Of a stretch of DNA of 64,000 nucleotides, positions 10,877 to 25,900 are shown in pieces. Position 1 is the first letter of the stretch, and every line of letters begins with the position of its first letter. Origin of the DNA: Apricaphanius iberus (Eukaryota > Chordata > Actinopteri > Cyprinodontiformes > Aphaniidae). Where the stretch lies: the NCBI GenBank assembly GCA_028564705.1, contig JAPXFQ010001146.1:372001-436000 (forward strand), given 5' to 3'. The notes under the pieces were generated by a model, which saw nothing but the letters and a program-made list of their open reading frames with translations, was not told the DNA's origin and searched no databases. Position numbers and translations under genes: made by a program.

Positions 10877-13800
10877 CTGTTTGAATTAATCATCATTCAC
10901 TTTGATCAATAATCATTAAAGCCATATTAGATATGTATGGTTCTGCTACAATCCCATGACATAACAACCATAAACATACCGGTTTAGTGTTTGTGTCAGA
11001 GAATCTGATATAGAAGTCCATTTTGGTCTCTCCTGGAATGGTTGGAGTGAATAAAATTTCCAGCTTGATGCTTTGAAAGGGTCCAACCTCTCCCTCTCTT
11101 GACTGGAAAAGTATAACATAGCAGCCAGGCAAACATAGTAGAAGTATGAAATTACTATTTAAATAATCTCTACCAAACATTTGTAGACAAGTGTTTGAGT
11201 TCTTCATAAATCTCCAAAACCTACAGTGGGGCAAAAAAGTATATGGCAGTCACCGACTGTGAAAGTTGTTCCACTTAAAAACATGATAGAGGTCTGTAAT
11301 ATTCATCATAGGTACATTTAAACCGTGAGATACAGAAAGTAAGTAAATAAACAAAAACAATCCAGGAAATGACAGTCTGATTTTTAAAGAATTTATCTGG
11401 TGCAGAACATACATATTTAGCACCAACAAACAAGGAATAATTCGCACCCTCACAGACCTGTTACTTCTTCTTTAAACAGATCTTCTATCCTCCACTCATT
11501 ATCTCTATTAGAACTTGTTATCTGTATAAAAGACAGCTGTCCAAACTGCCCTCAAACTGTCAGATTGTAACCCCTACCATGGTGGAAACCAGAGAGCGGT
11601 CTAAGGACATCAGTGCCAGTGAAAAGATTGTACACCTGCACAAGATCTGCCGAGTGGTGAGGAAACAGCCCAGAACTACACTGGGGACACTGGCCAAGGA
11701 TCTGAAGAGAGCTGGCACCACAGTAACAAAGATTACTATTGGTAACACACTACGTTGTGAAGGATCAAAATCCTGCAGCGCTTCAATGGTCCCCCTACTT
11801 AAGCCAGCAAATGCCCAGGTTTGTTTAAAGTTTTCCAGAGACCATCTCGATGATCAATAAGAGGACTGGGAGAAATTCCCGTGGTCAGATGAGACCAAAA
11901 TAGAACTCTTTGGTATAAACGCCACTCGTCGTGCTTGAAGGGAAAATTAAATTTGAAGTTCAATCAAAGATAATGTTGACATAACTTCATTTAGGTTTTA
12001 AGTCTTAGTTCAGCTTCTTACAAGCAGTAGTGTATGTGGACTGGTTAATATACAGACATGAGCTACCATGTTCACATATTAGAGCCCCAAATTGGAGCAT
12101 GTCACAGATGTCTGAGGTATAGTTGCAGCCAAAAAGCCTTCCACAGTTTTGTCACATGGCAACTATGTGTCAGAAAAGCAAAACAAAACAAAACACTTTA
12201 CTGTAATGTCAGCATATAGTCCAACATTATCTCTACATTCAAAATATGCATTATTTTTATAATTTAAATCTTATGCCCTAACACATTATTTGTTAGCACA
12301 AGGTGAATTTTAGGTGAAATTATTGTAAGGAAGAGAACAGCTGTGTTCTACTCCTTATACTTCGAGTACATAGATGATGGCAATAACAAAAACAAAACAG
12401 GCATAAGCCGCTAATGCAGCATGTTACTCGATAGTTTGATGGATAATCTACATTTTAAGACGTAGCCGTCAACAGTCCAACAAACGCCCATCAGTCAAAA
12501 TGACAACAAAGCTGGCGGCATACAGGCGCGTGCAACACACACAGCCACAAAAACCACAGAGGGAGAGGTGATGCACCATTAGACCCCCACTAGAAAGATG
12601 CAATGGACCCTTATTGGCTTCACAGCTTCGTTTGGGACACAAGGCACAAACAGCCTCATGGTTAGGTCTTCTACACTAACGCTGTAATCTGGAAAATCAA
12701 TCTGTATGCAGAATAGATTGTATTCTGTGAAGCAGATCAGCAGTTTAGACAAAATGACTAAACAAATGCATTTCTATTTAAGAGATCTGCTCCGAAAATC
12801 CATTCTTGAGCACGAGGATGAATCTTCATTTCTCACAAGCTCATGGCTTCTCCTCTCATATCACTACAGAGGACAGCACAGTCAAAACATATTCTGTGTT
12901 TAAAATAGCCACATATATGAGAATGTAATACAAGTTTGCAGCTTTAAACTATAAGTACTATTAACCCAAAGCAGTTTTCCTATAGTTTGAAAAAAAAATA
13001 CATCAGGTAGCAGTAATTATACAGATTTATGCTGTTAATTTTTTTAAAGAGTGTTTTATTTCTCAAAATAAACAAACATACAAAAAAAACCCCAAAAAAA
13101 CAATATTGATATTATTCTACACTTACACCTTGAAGTGTTATATCACAGGAGTCCAAGAAGGTGGAGTTTATCCGTGTGTCCACGTCAGAGGACAGGCAAG
13201 CCTTTGTGACATTTTCTGGATCCATTTCTGTTTAAAACACATACATTACAGAAGCACAGTGCTTGGTGATGATGATGACAGGCTGTCACATTGTGTTTTT
13301 GGGGAAGAAACAAATCAGTAGAAATAAAACACAGGCCTAGTGTTGAGCAGCAGCTTAAAGACCTCAATCTGAACCCTGACAACATACACTTAGGCCCAAA
13401 ATTATTCATACCCCAGGCAGATTTATATTTTTAAAGTAGTGTGTAATGTTAACATTTACATTTTAGAGATTAGGGTGTTGGCAAAGAGGCCTTTCAAACT
13501 CTAACACCATGAGCTCTTGACAGAAGATGAAGAGTTACCAATACTAGTAGAAACATACAAAAACTAGTCAGCAATTGAATGAAGCATTTGACTGTAATAC
13601 CTACAAAACTTTGCAGTGAATATTGAATGTGGGTTTAAATGATTTAAGACATTCAATTCATTAGAGCATGAAAGTGTTATTTTTTCTTTTAGAGATTACA
13701 ACCCTTCAGCGGACCATGTCTTATTATTTGGGGGGACATTCCCAGACATTACCAACCAGAAACATTTTTTTTTTTTTTTTTACAAAATCCATGAGGAATC

Positions 13801-16800
13801 ATTTCCTTTTTGTTTCCTTTTAATGGGACTTTTTCCTTGAATATGTAATAATTGATGTAGTTCTACCATTTTAGTTGAGCTTTACAGACAATTGTTAATT
13901 TCAGTTTGCTTGGAGGTTATTAAGCCTCAAAATGGTGCCACTGTTGTAAGGTATCAGTAAGCAGAAGGATACAAAAAGTCCATGGGATAGTTTTATTAAT
14001 AGCAACAGTCAAATGTTTAGGCACATCTTTCTTTCCCAATCTTATATTAATGTTAAGCCATTCAAACTATAATTTAACATATATGGAGTTATTTAATTAA
14101 TAGTTTTGACTTTTTAAAGTTGCGATCTTTTGCTTTGATGACATCTTTGCACATTGGCATTTTCTTGACTTCACGAAGCTGTTACTTGAAATGGTATTAT
14201 TAGGTTTCAAAAACTGATTTTGGTAATGTCTTGGCTTATTTAACACTTTGTTTGTTTACTATATTATTCTATAGGTGTGCATTCACAGTTTGAGTAATCG
14301 TCAGTCTATAATAAAGAATGTTGCTCAGTGGTAGAGTAGTTGGCTTGCAAACGGAGGGTTGTAGGTTCCATTCCAGCTTCCTCCAGTTACATGTCGATGT
14401 GCCCCTGGGCAAAGCACTTAACCCCAAAAACATCGTCCTACCGAGCCATGTTGGCTATCGGTGTGTGAGTGTGAATGGGTGAATGTGGCTTCAATGTAAA
14501 GCGCTTTGAGTGGTCAGTATGACTAGAAAAGCGCTATATAAGTTCAGTCCATTTACCATTTATAGGTGTTCATTCATAGTTTGAGTCTTCGTCAGTCTAT
14601 AAGAAAGAAAAAAAAAGAAAAAAAAAGACAGAAACCAAAAAATGTGCTGTATGTATAGAGTAAATATGGGACTAAATATGGGACCATGGTGACAAAAAGT
14701 GTTTATTTATCTAAAACTGATAAAAACAAAAGAAATTGTAAGGGAGTCTGTGAACCAGCTAATGTTGAAAGAGCTGCAGCAATTGGTACTGGTTTAGTTT
14801 TACTGTCTTTTCCATCTGTCTGGACAAAGAAGCAGGGTTTCAAGAAGCATTTTCTTCCAAAGTAAACATCCATACTTGGATGAAATCTACCAGAATCTAT
14901 TGAGAGATTGTGCTATGATCTGAATGAACAATGTCTGGCCCTCAGTTGCAATAGTTGAAAAGCAAAGTTAGGCTCTTCACAGGAAATAAAATAAATAAAA
15001 ACCCACCATTTTTACTGAGATCTCTAGCGGTGGAGACCTGATGCTATGCAATTATTGGAGTTTTTGACCATTTTGACCCTAAACCTTCAGATGTCTACTA
15101 GAAAGCTGGAGTAGAAGATACATTTCCTGTTTCAGCATCCTTTTGGATTAAAAATGCAAAACCAAAAGAATAATTTCATTTAAAGGAAACGTTTAGCAAT
15201 GACCTTGGCCCGAGTCCAGAAAAACATCTGACAGGAAATCTGTAGGGTCACTTAAATATTGCCATGGACAAAAGATGTGTTCACAATCTCACAGATTTGA
15301 CAATTATCACCAAGGGAAGATGTGGTGATAGAACATCTAAAACATAATTCCGTTTTTTTAATTAAAAGTTACTACAACAAAATGTTAGTTCAAAGTTATG
15401 CATTATTGCACATACATTTTCTATATTTTCTCTCCAACAAAAAAATTACTATAGAAATTATTAAACCAAGAATTTTAACAGAACTACAACAGGTAAGTAA
15501 AACAAAAATAAGATGAATTGTGAATCACTGACTTTCTGAAAATATAATCAATCGGATGTGGTTGACTAACAGAGAAGAGGAAAGCAAAAATTAGATGCAG
15601 CAACACAACTTCCAAACCCAGCAGACAGGAGGCAAAAGCCTGAACTGCTTATCAAAACATCAGCTGTGGAGAATGCTGAGCACAGCGATGAACAGTTTAG
15701 ATGTAAGAGAACATAAAACAGGAGATGCATTCTTCTCGCCAGCAGCGAGAGCAAGGTGAACTCTACGCTTTCTTTGAGTCCCCCTTTATTTTTTTGTTCT
15801 CACAAGACCAAATGTTCCAGCACTGATGAATGAGATAAAGCCACATCTCTCCTCCTACTGTACATATGGAAGCATTTTTATGTAAACTATAGGACTGGAG
15901 CTTTATTTCCCAGATACAACTAATCTGCACAGTCATTCTCGATTTAGAGAAAGCAGCAGTCGGAGAATAGATGCTAATATACTGCTAATGTTTGCCATCT
16001 GCTAAACTAAGATGGTGCCCATTTTAGATGCCTTTCACTTGTGCCAAACTGTTGGTGGTGCAAAATGAAAATTTGGATTTTCCAACTCTACAGCATCAGC
16101 AGTCTGTTTAATGCATTTTGGAACAAATACACTGTCTTGCAAAAGTATTCACACCTCTTGAATTGAACTACACTAAATTTTCCAACCAAAATCTTCAGTG
16201 TATTTTACAAGGGTTTTATTTTATTTTTGGAAGTAGTGCAGAGTTGTAAAATAGACAAATAATGATGTATAGCTTTTGAACTGGGGTTACTGTGGCTCAG
16301 GGGTTAGGAGTTTGTCTTGTAACCACAATAGGGTTCCCCGTTCGAGCCCCAGCTCTAGCTGTCTTGGTCCTTGAGTAAAGTGCTTTGGGGTCTGCGGCCG
16401 ATATACTGGGCTAATATATTCAATTTTCTCTATATCGGCTGCATAAAAAAAGCCAATATTAAAAATAAAATAAAATAAGACACCTGTGTGGCCAGCTGCA
16501 GCAACTACTTGACTGAAGGAAGGCCCCCACACACTCAGAACCACTGTGACCCAGCCCACTCATACTTTACTCTTAAGTGAGGTGTTTAATCTTCGATGTT
16601 TAATATTTTAGATCTTATTATTTACTACCATGTGGTAGTGTGCTTTACTTTGTGGTGATTTTTCTTTGGTACTTGAAGTCAAGATTCTATCTTAATCAGC
16701 TATCTGCACCATTATTCTGATTACTGTTTGAATTAATTTTATTTTGTAAACTTAAAGAAACTTAAATGTATTTTTTTCTATTGTTCTGAAACCATTTGCA

Positions 16801-16930
16801 CTCAGGTTACTGTTTAGAGTTTGTTTTTTTATTGTCTTGTTTTTGAAAGTCAATTTAAAGGGTGTTATTGACCTTTTAAGTAATATTGCCACTAAATTCT
16901 TTACCAAAACCAATGTATCAAAATGCTGCT

Positions 16931-16985
<55 letters not shown>

Positions 16986-19900
16986 GCCTTGGATATCGAC
17001 CTTAACAATCGGCTTTAGACATCAGCTATCGGTGACCACATTTTAAAAAATCATTATCGGCATCGGCCTTTAAAAAAACATATTGGTCGGCCTCTAGTCC
17101 ATAGGAACCAAATTAAAATGCTATACGAGTACAGGCCATTTACCATTTAAATTTATTTAAATTTAAATTTGGACCTGTATGGAAAGTGTGGCTCGCAGTG
17201 TCTTCAGAAGACACAAAATTGGTGATTGGAGTTAAAAACAGTTAAGGTAAACTGGTCAATCGATCTTTCAAAAGCAGAAAGATACCAGCAAAGCTGCAAG
17301 CCTTCAAAGACTTGGTTATCTATTTAAACTGACAGCAAGGATAGGATTAATCACTGGAGGAGCTGCAGAGATTCAGCTATGGTGGGAGAATCTGTTGATG
17401 GACCAATTACATGAAGCAGGTAAGTTCTGGAAGAAAATTGTTAGAAGCTGCAAAAGACTTGAGATTGCGGTCAACATTGACAAGACAGCATTCCATAGGG
17501 ATGAATATATGAATAAGGATAATTTAGTCTCCATTTGCGTTTTAAAAATATTCATTACAGAAGTACAAATGCCCCTCTGTAGGCATCTCTATCTCTCTCT
17601 AACATAGCATCTCTCTGCCTGCCTGCCTGCTTGAGCTTACAGAGCTTTCTATCAGATATATTTGGTCTACACTACATACGTAACAATATTAGGAGGAGTT
17701 CTTCAGTTAGACCATATCAGGTGAAATATCCACAGGTCTTATTAAACTTCAGTCTCTTCACTGAGTCCCAATAATTATGCCATAATTCCTTAACCCTTTA
17801 CTAATAACTAATCACTAAATAGAGCTAATCTTGAAATAATTTTCCCATAACAAGTACACGGCTGCAACTTAAAGATGATTTTACTGACACATGGAGGCCT
17901 GAATACACATGCCTGCTGCACTTTTGAGATTTCCACATGTAAAAACTTTGCTGGTTTAACCGAATTTTCTTAATACCGGTGAAAATTTTTTAAGTATCTC
18001 CATGAAATATATCAAATGTGAGGCTGTGACATGACCAAGTTTGGAGAAGTTAAAGAATGAAAGCTTCTGGAAGATACTAAAGAGATAATCAGTAATTTAT
18101 CTTAGGAAAATATATGTATTTCATATTCATAAGCAGATCCAGCATAACTGTTAATTTTGTTAAACACTATTATTAATTTTTTCATTGCTGCAATGGATTT
18201 ACCGGGTTCCATTTGTTGTGATTCCTCAGAAAGAGTCTGCTGCTTTGGCTGGACCTCATCTGAAATCAATGAATCAGAAATCTGGTGATCGCTAGAAGTT
18301 ATGTTTTCACCGTAGGTCTCCTATAAGTGAAGAAACACAAACAATTATGGTACTGAAATAATTGTGTACATAATGGAATTCAATGCATTTTTCCACTTTA
18401 AGATAAAATAATACTGAATTTTTTTAGTAATAACATATGAGTAACAATACATCCTTGTAATTAATTTTATTCTGACTTGGTTTTATTAGTTGTGTTTTAT
18501 ATATAACACATAAAAAATGAGAACATTTTAACATTTTTAGACACAAATATCAGTGTACTGCTGTAATAAAATTAATCTCCGTTTGAGTCAGAAAGCTTGA
18601 CAAATGGAAGCATCTGAGTTTTATACTGATGCCTTACCGAGCCTGTGTTGGCAGAAACCTGGGACGGCAGCTGGACATGGCCGCTTTCTGGAGAGAGATG
18701 TGTGGAGGTGTCCAAGGTAAAGAAGGTGGCTAGCGCTCCTTTGTTGGTCAGGGTGATAAGCCGTGAAATAGTCTGGCCCACCACGTGTGAACCAAAGTCG
18801 ATGTACTGGCAATCAACCTCTGGCTAGAGAAAAAAAATATTAACAGATAAATACTGTATATTCAGGGGGGTTAAACAGAGATGAGCTCCTACCTTGTTTG
18901 CACCAAGACTGTCATGCATTACTAAATAAACGGATTGAAGATAAGCTTAATTAAACTGCTGCTCCAAGTTAGATGGTCTTTAAACGCTGTTCCTTTGAAA
19001 CAGGATGAAATGGATGAAGTGATTAATAGTTCTCTGTCCTCATTCATATTTCTTTGCTATTCACTTGGTCAGTGCTATGATGTCTTTTGCTATGACGTTT
19101 AACCTGTGATTAAACATCTGTCTTGTGTGTATCTGCACCGTATGTGCCTCTTTCTTCCCTGGGCCGGGTTGTCTTCAGTTTCACTGTTCACTTTGTTTTT
19201 TTCTGATGCTTCTAGGTTTTAAAGTCCTCTGGATGTAGGCTTGTTTCTACTGAGCCTTTCTGTACTAAATCTGTGAAGTGATCACTTGCTTTATGATGCT
19301 GTTTGTCGTGCAACTGAGTCTTGCCTTTGCAGTTACTACTTTATGCAACGGACACATACATCTAAACCATAGTTGCACACTATTAGTCTGTGGTAGAATC
19401 CGAAAAAAACCATACAAAACAATAATCATGACAAAGGAGAAATTAACCAAATCAAATTAGTTACATTTACAGGTAAAACCTCTTTTTTGTTTTTATAGAA
19501 GTCTACTCACATTGCATTTCTTTGTGGTGCATCTGACAGGAACAGAGAAGGGGCCCAGGGTTGATTCAAACTGAAACTCTCCCCCCAAGTCTTCATTAAT
19601 CTGCAGAGATCAGATCATGTGAAAGAACTTTGCTTTCAATTCAAGATTGCATTCTGACTTAAAGGGATACTTCGTGTTTTTTTCAACCGGGACTTTATTT
19701 TTGAGCAAATATTACATTAATTTACTCACTCAGACAAATTTGGAGCTAGTTGGAGTCTTTCAGCAGAAGTTTTTTTCCAGTCGCAATCAGCGTAAATACA
19801 TATCATGAAAGTCAACCCGGGCAGGAGATTTGCCGCCTGTAATAATGCTTTATCTGCCCCAAAACTCCTTCATTTAACCAATGTTTTGTTGTTGATTGTT

Positions 19901-22900
19901 AGCAAAATTCCCCTCCTAGTTCAGAACGTCTTGGAAGTGATTATTTGTTCTGTTCTGGGGTGATTTAGAGGCAATAATGCAACTATACTATCGCATGATT
20001 ATAGTTATGTCACTGCAGTGCTCCATCCCAATAGTAGTCTGAGCAGGACTGTCATTCTGTACTCTACAGTGGTATGGTAAACAGAACTTGCTACTGCAGA
20101 CATCCACATAATTTGCATTTGCGTGTTTCCAAGTTGCACCAGCTGAATGACCGATTGGACTAAGTTCAGCTTCCACAGGCTCTAAGTTGGAATTTGTTGC
20201 ATTAAAAGCCTGTAAAACCAACCAAAAGCAAATACCTAAGCACCTCTGAGACGTTCCAAAATCACAGCGGAATATCGCTTACTATTCATAACAACACAAG
20301 GCCAAATGAAGGCGTTTTGGGGCAGATAATACCTTATTTAGATACGGCAAATCTTCTCGCCTGATTGACTCCCATTATATTGATATACGCTGATCAAGAC
20401 TAGATATAAAGTCCTCCTGAATGACTCAGAGTGGCTCCAAACTTGTCTCTTCAAGTAAATGAAATTACTATTTACTAAAAATGATGTCCAGGTTGAAAAA
20501 AAATTGAACAAGAAAATTAAGCACTGAACTTTACACATTTGTTGGGACAATAAATACTTGTGAAACGATTGTTAAAGTTGAACATTTAACTAAAGAAGCT
20601 GGTGAAAGGTTTGACGTCTCCTCAAATTAATATTAAATGTCGGTTTGTTCATTTTAATCCTTCTCAGAAGGGGACATGAAATAGTCATCATTACTCCAAA
20701 GTTTGTGAAGCTTAACCCAAAAATATATAACAATAAAGTTAAAAGTTTGCACTTTAAATCCAGTTTGATTATTACAATGAAAATAAAATACCTTAAAAAA
20801 ATGTATCACACAGATAAAAACGGAATATAGCATCACTCTACACATCCGCAAGGGGATACCTTGAACATACAGCAGCCTTGATGATCTATAATACTGATGA
20901 TGTAATGGGAAAATGATTTCAAATATGTTTCGTGTGGTTATTGATAATTAACAGTAAAGGCAGCTGGGAAATATTCCACAATGCTGGAGAATCATGGACC
21001 TTTTACCTACACTGGTATAGCTGAAGGACTCCTCTTTGCTTGTTTTGGCTATGGGAATCCTGATATAACATGCACTGAAACAGGCAGGCCACAGGCCTTT
21101 CTATGTTATTTTTTCTCTTTTTTTGTAAAAAATCCTTTCCTTTCTCTTGCATGTATGAGCTTAATCTTGTTGACCATATGTACCTTCAACCAAACAAATT
21201 GAACCCCCATGCCAAAGGGGTTGAAAAACCTGACCTAACCTAAGGTAGTGTTAAAGGTAATACAGTTAAAAATGAATAATACTTTAAAAAGGATTTTTTT
21301 GTACAAGATTACCAGTACAAAAAGATATTAAAAAGAAAACAGTTTGAGTAGCTTTAAAAATAAAAAAAGGTGCAAGAAACTGAAAGACCTTAGAAAGCAA
21401 GACGAATCCGTACTTTGCACCACTTTGAATAATTCCAAGTGCGTAAAAAACAGTGCAGTACTGACAGGACTTACCAGAGGCTGGAAAATAGCCAGCATGT
21501 CACATGACATCCCAGTTGATAAAGAACCAGAGGGATCAAAGCTGAAACACAAAACAAAGTTAACAAGAAGTGATGATTAGCATTTTAGACTACTTACAGA
21601 ACAATTATTATTTTCATTCTAAATGTGAATTACAGTCATGGTAAAAAGAAAAAACACTCAGACAGTTGTCGGACTTAAATGTGTAAAGGAGCTAGGTTTC
21701 ACCAGGTTTGAATAGGAGCTGAAGAAATGCAAGAGTTAAAAATACCAGACACCTTCATTGTTATTGATTAAACAAAGATGGAGTCAAAATAAAATTTGTC
21801 CACAACACCGATAGTAGAAAAGTATGTAAAATTACTAAATTCATAAAGGGTTTACTTACCATTCTCCAAGTCTGTAAGAGTGTTTTATATACATTACATA
21901 TATTCATGTGTATTTTCATTCACAGCACGAAAAACAGCCAAAAGGGGGACAAAATTGGACCCCGGACTCAAGTATTACTTTGATAATGTATAATATGCAA
22001 TATTAATGTAATAGATATATGTAATATATATAATGGTTATTATTATTAATAATAACTATGGGAGAAAATGTAAAAAAACCCAACAATAAATACACATAAG
22101 ACACATATGTATAAATACTTTGAAGCTAGAAAAGTAAATTCATGTCATAGCAACTCTAAAAAAAATCTAAGATTTATTTAAACATGTTGATTTACTGTCA
22201 GTTATATGTATTTTAAATAATTATTTAATTATTTTTAAACCTCCATAAAATCTGAATGAATCATCCTTTTATTTAAAATGTTTTTTCAGATTACAAAACC
22301 ATTTTAAGATATTCCCCAACCTCATTGGCTTACACCTATACAGTTTGTCTAAAAACAAAGAAGGACTGAAATCACAGATGAAAGGACAACAATCACTCTA
22401 TGGAAGATTTGCAAGAAAAAAGTTGTTCAAAGAAGGCCATAAAAAGCCCTCCAGTTGTCTGCAAGCCATGTAGAGGACACGGCAAACATAGAAGAAGGTG
22501 CATAGATTTGTTAAAATCGAATGTCCATTACCATGGAAAAATCTATGTATGAGATGGAAACCTAACACTTCACATCACCCTGAAAATCATCCTTATGTTG
22601 AAACATGGGAGCATGTTTCTTCAGCGTCTTTCTTCAGCAGGGTGAAGAAATCTAGTCAGAGTTGACGGGAAGATGGAAGAAGCAAAACATTAGGCAACAT
22701 TAGAAAAAAACAACCTCTTGTGACTATGGCTGTGACAGATATGAGATTTAGGCAGCAGTTTACCTTCCAGCAGGACAACATTATATTTACAGCCAAAAGT
22801 AAAGCAAAATGTTTCAGATATTCTTGGTAAGAATGGTCCAGTCAAAGTTCAGATTTAAATCGATTTGTTCAAACTCATATACATTACTTCCATTTTAAAA

Positions 22901-25900
22901 TGTGCTAATTTGTGTTGGACTATGATATTAAATCCCTATAAAACGCATGAGTCTTTAAAATTGTAATGTGATAAAACGTGAAAACATTTAGTGGTATTAA
23001 AACTAATACAAAGTCAAGTATGTTTGTTCACATAAATTTTCAGCAAAGCAAATACCTAGAAATACTTTGACAAACTAGCGTCAACATACAGACAGTATGA
23101 ATGTTTTTCAGTACATAAAGAAGAGTACAGTACAGAGAGCAAATGAAGCAGGTCAGTAGGTTTATATCAGCCTTTTTTTCAACTTGTTGGTTCAGCTATC
23201 AGGTAGGGAACTTGGAGCAGCCCCGCAGGAGCAACGACACGGTTTTACTTCTGTGAAATGGAAATGAATGAAAGTGCTCCACATGGTTACTGGGTAGCCA
23301 GTCAAAAATTTCCCATTGTACCGTTGTAAGCATTTTTCCTCTTCATCTTTGGGTAAAAGATCTTCTCCATGTGCTTTTACTATTTTCTAACTTCAAGACA
23401 GGTGGCACAAAAAGACGTGAAGAAAAATAGAGCAGTTCACTGGGGATTAAATGCTGAGTGAATCAGTGTTTGAAAAAGCAGGCTACAGCCCTATATAAAC
23501 TGCTGCAAATGAGGCCAATGCGTCCGCTGCAGAGGACTGAAACTGAAAATGCTGTTTTACAGTATGACTGAGGATTCTGTGTGTTGAATTATACAGTTGT
23601 AGCAATACCCAGTGGCTTCTCTTACAGTAAATCAATAAGCACATCCTACATATATTTCAGAGCTGTAGACCCTATGCAGAGCTGAGGACCCTTCACGGCC
23701 ACTTCAAATAGTAATCTACACAGAAGCTTAAAAACTCTGATATGTCTAAACCTTTCATGCTGCTGAGTAAAAGGTCATGTTTGGAAATGTATTTCAAAAA
23801 TATACTATATTTTATGTCTACACTACATTAAAGCTGCATTCCAGATAATTTATTTATGTATTAAAATTGTATATATCTTTAAAATTAGGTGGGATTCAGT
23901 ACTATAATAAAAGGCTAGTGCTCCACAACATTTGTTATTTTTCTTAAGTACTTAAGCACCGATTTTTTTTATCCAATAGAATTGAAGTGTCTACTGTGTC
24001 GCCTGTCAATCAATGTGTATGCGCATTGCACAAACATGTGGAGATGAGGCCGCGCAGACAGGCCGCTCCGTGCCTTCCTGTTTACAGTCACCATAATGGC
24101 AGAAAGCGGTCACGGAGAAGTCACAGCAAACTTCTGCTAAATAGTTAGCCATTCCCTGGCTACCCAGGGCTACATCAACTTTAGAAAAAAACCCAATGGG
24201 AAATGCGGCGACAAACTCAAAAAAATGCTTTAAAGACCTGAGTAGGGTGTTACGTCAAATATGTGTCCCCCCCAATTTTCCTCAGAGATGCTTTTCAACA
24301 TGGAGATAGGCTACCATCGAATCTTAAAAGGCTTCAAACTGATGCAGCTTTGGACACATTTGTGCTGAACAGGTAAGAGGAAAAGTAATTCAATATAATA
24401 TGTTATTGATAAAGTACACAATGAGATGCGCATGCCCAATTGTATGGGGAGGAGGGGGTAGAGGAAGCGGAAAGCACGCAGGAGGGGGCTGAAGGGATTT
24501 TTTGGGAGGGGCCTTGGTACATTGGTTTAAAAAAAAAAATCACTCCCTGAAATTATCCGGAATGCGGCTTTAATTGAAGGGAGAAACAGCAGATGATTTT
24601 TAGGCTTATATCTTCAAACCCAAATAGGCCTGTCAGGATAAAAATTTAGCTGAACGATTTATGCCCCAGAAACATTTGTGATAAACGATAATATTGTGGT
24701 TTTCTGACCATTTTCATTGCCCATTTCAAATGCTTAGGAACACACATTCACAAAAAATAACTTGTTCACCTCCACATTTCGGTGGGACACATTCTTTAGG
24801 TTTGGTTACAGTTTCATAGTTTAGATTGGGGTTACTACTCTCTGCAGCAACGGAGGCAAAATTTGTCTAACTGTCAAGGCTGAAGATGGAGAGAGCTTTT
24901 GAAGTGCAGTAAGATACACTGTAAATGGTGCAGGCTCTTGTGTCCAAGTCTAAGAGTCGAATGCATTAATAAGGGGCACAGCATCTATAGTGATGAAATA
25001 CACTCACCTAAAGGATTATTAGGAAAACCTGTTTAATTTCTCCTTAGTGCAATTATCTACTCAACCAATCACATGGCAGTTGCTTCAATGAATTTAGGGG
25101 TGTGGTCCTGGTCAAGAAAATCTCCTGAACTCCAAACTGAACATCAGAATGGGATAGAAAGGTGATTTAAGCAATTTTGAGTGTGGCATAGTTGTTGGTG
25201 GCAGACTGGCCGGTCTGAGTATTTCACAATCTGCTCAGTTACTGGGATTTTCACGCACAACCACTTCTAGGGTTTACAAAGAATGGTGTGAAAAGGGAAA
25301 AACATCCAGTATGTGGCAGTCCTGTGGGCGAAAATGCCTTGTTGATGCTAGAGGTCAGAGGAGAATGGGCCGACTGATTCAAGCTGATAGAAGAGCAACT
25401 TTGACTCAAATAACCACTCGTTACAATTGAGGAATGCAGCAAAGCATTTGTGAAGCCACAACACGCACAACCTTGAGGCGGATGGGCTACAACAGCAGAA
25501 GACCCCACGGGGTACCACTCATCTCCACTACAAATAGGAAAAAGAGGCTACAATTTGCATGAGCTCACCAAAATTGGACAGTTAAAACCTGGAAAAATGT
25601 TACCTGGTCTGATGAGTCTCGATTTCTGTTGAGACATGGTAGAGTCAGAATTTGGGGTAAACAGAATGAGAACATCGATCCATCATGACTTGTTACCACT
25701 GTGCAGGCTGGTGGTGGGGGTGTAATGGTGTGAGGGATGTTTTCTTTGCACACTTTAGGCCCCTTAGTGCCAATTGGGCATCATTTAAATGCCTTGGGCT
25801 ACCTGAACATTGTTTCTGACCATGTCCATCCCTTCATGACCACAGTGTACCCATCCTCTGATGGCTACTTCCAGCAGGATAATGCACCACGTCATAAAGC

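Larger units (their letters stand above)
16130..17570 (+). mobile_element. Tc1-like relic containing SINE and another insertion
   Basis: The left terminus is ACTGTCTTGCAAAAGTATTC at 16,131. From about 17,160 the plus strand carries decayed transposase sequence (GGTTATCTATTTAAACTGAC, GAGCTGCAGAGATTCAGC, GGTGGGAGAATCTGTTGATG), and after an internal deletion GCTGCAAAAGACTTGAGATT. A SINE lies between the two parts. Confidence 0.65.
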
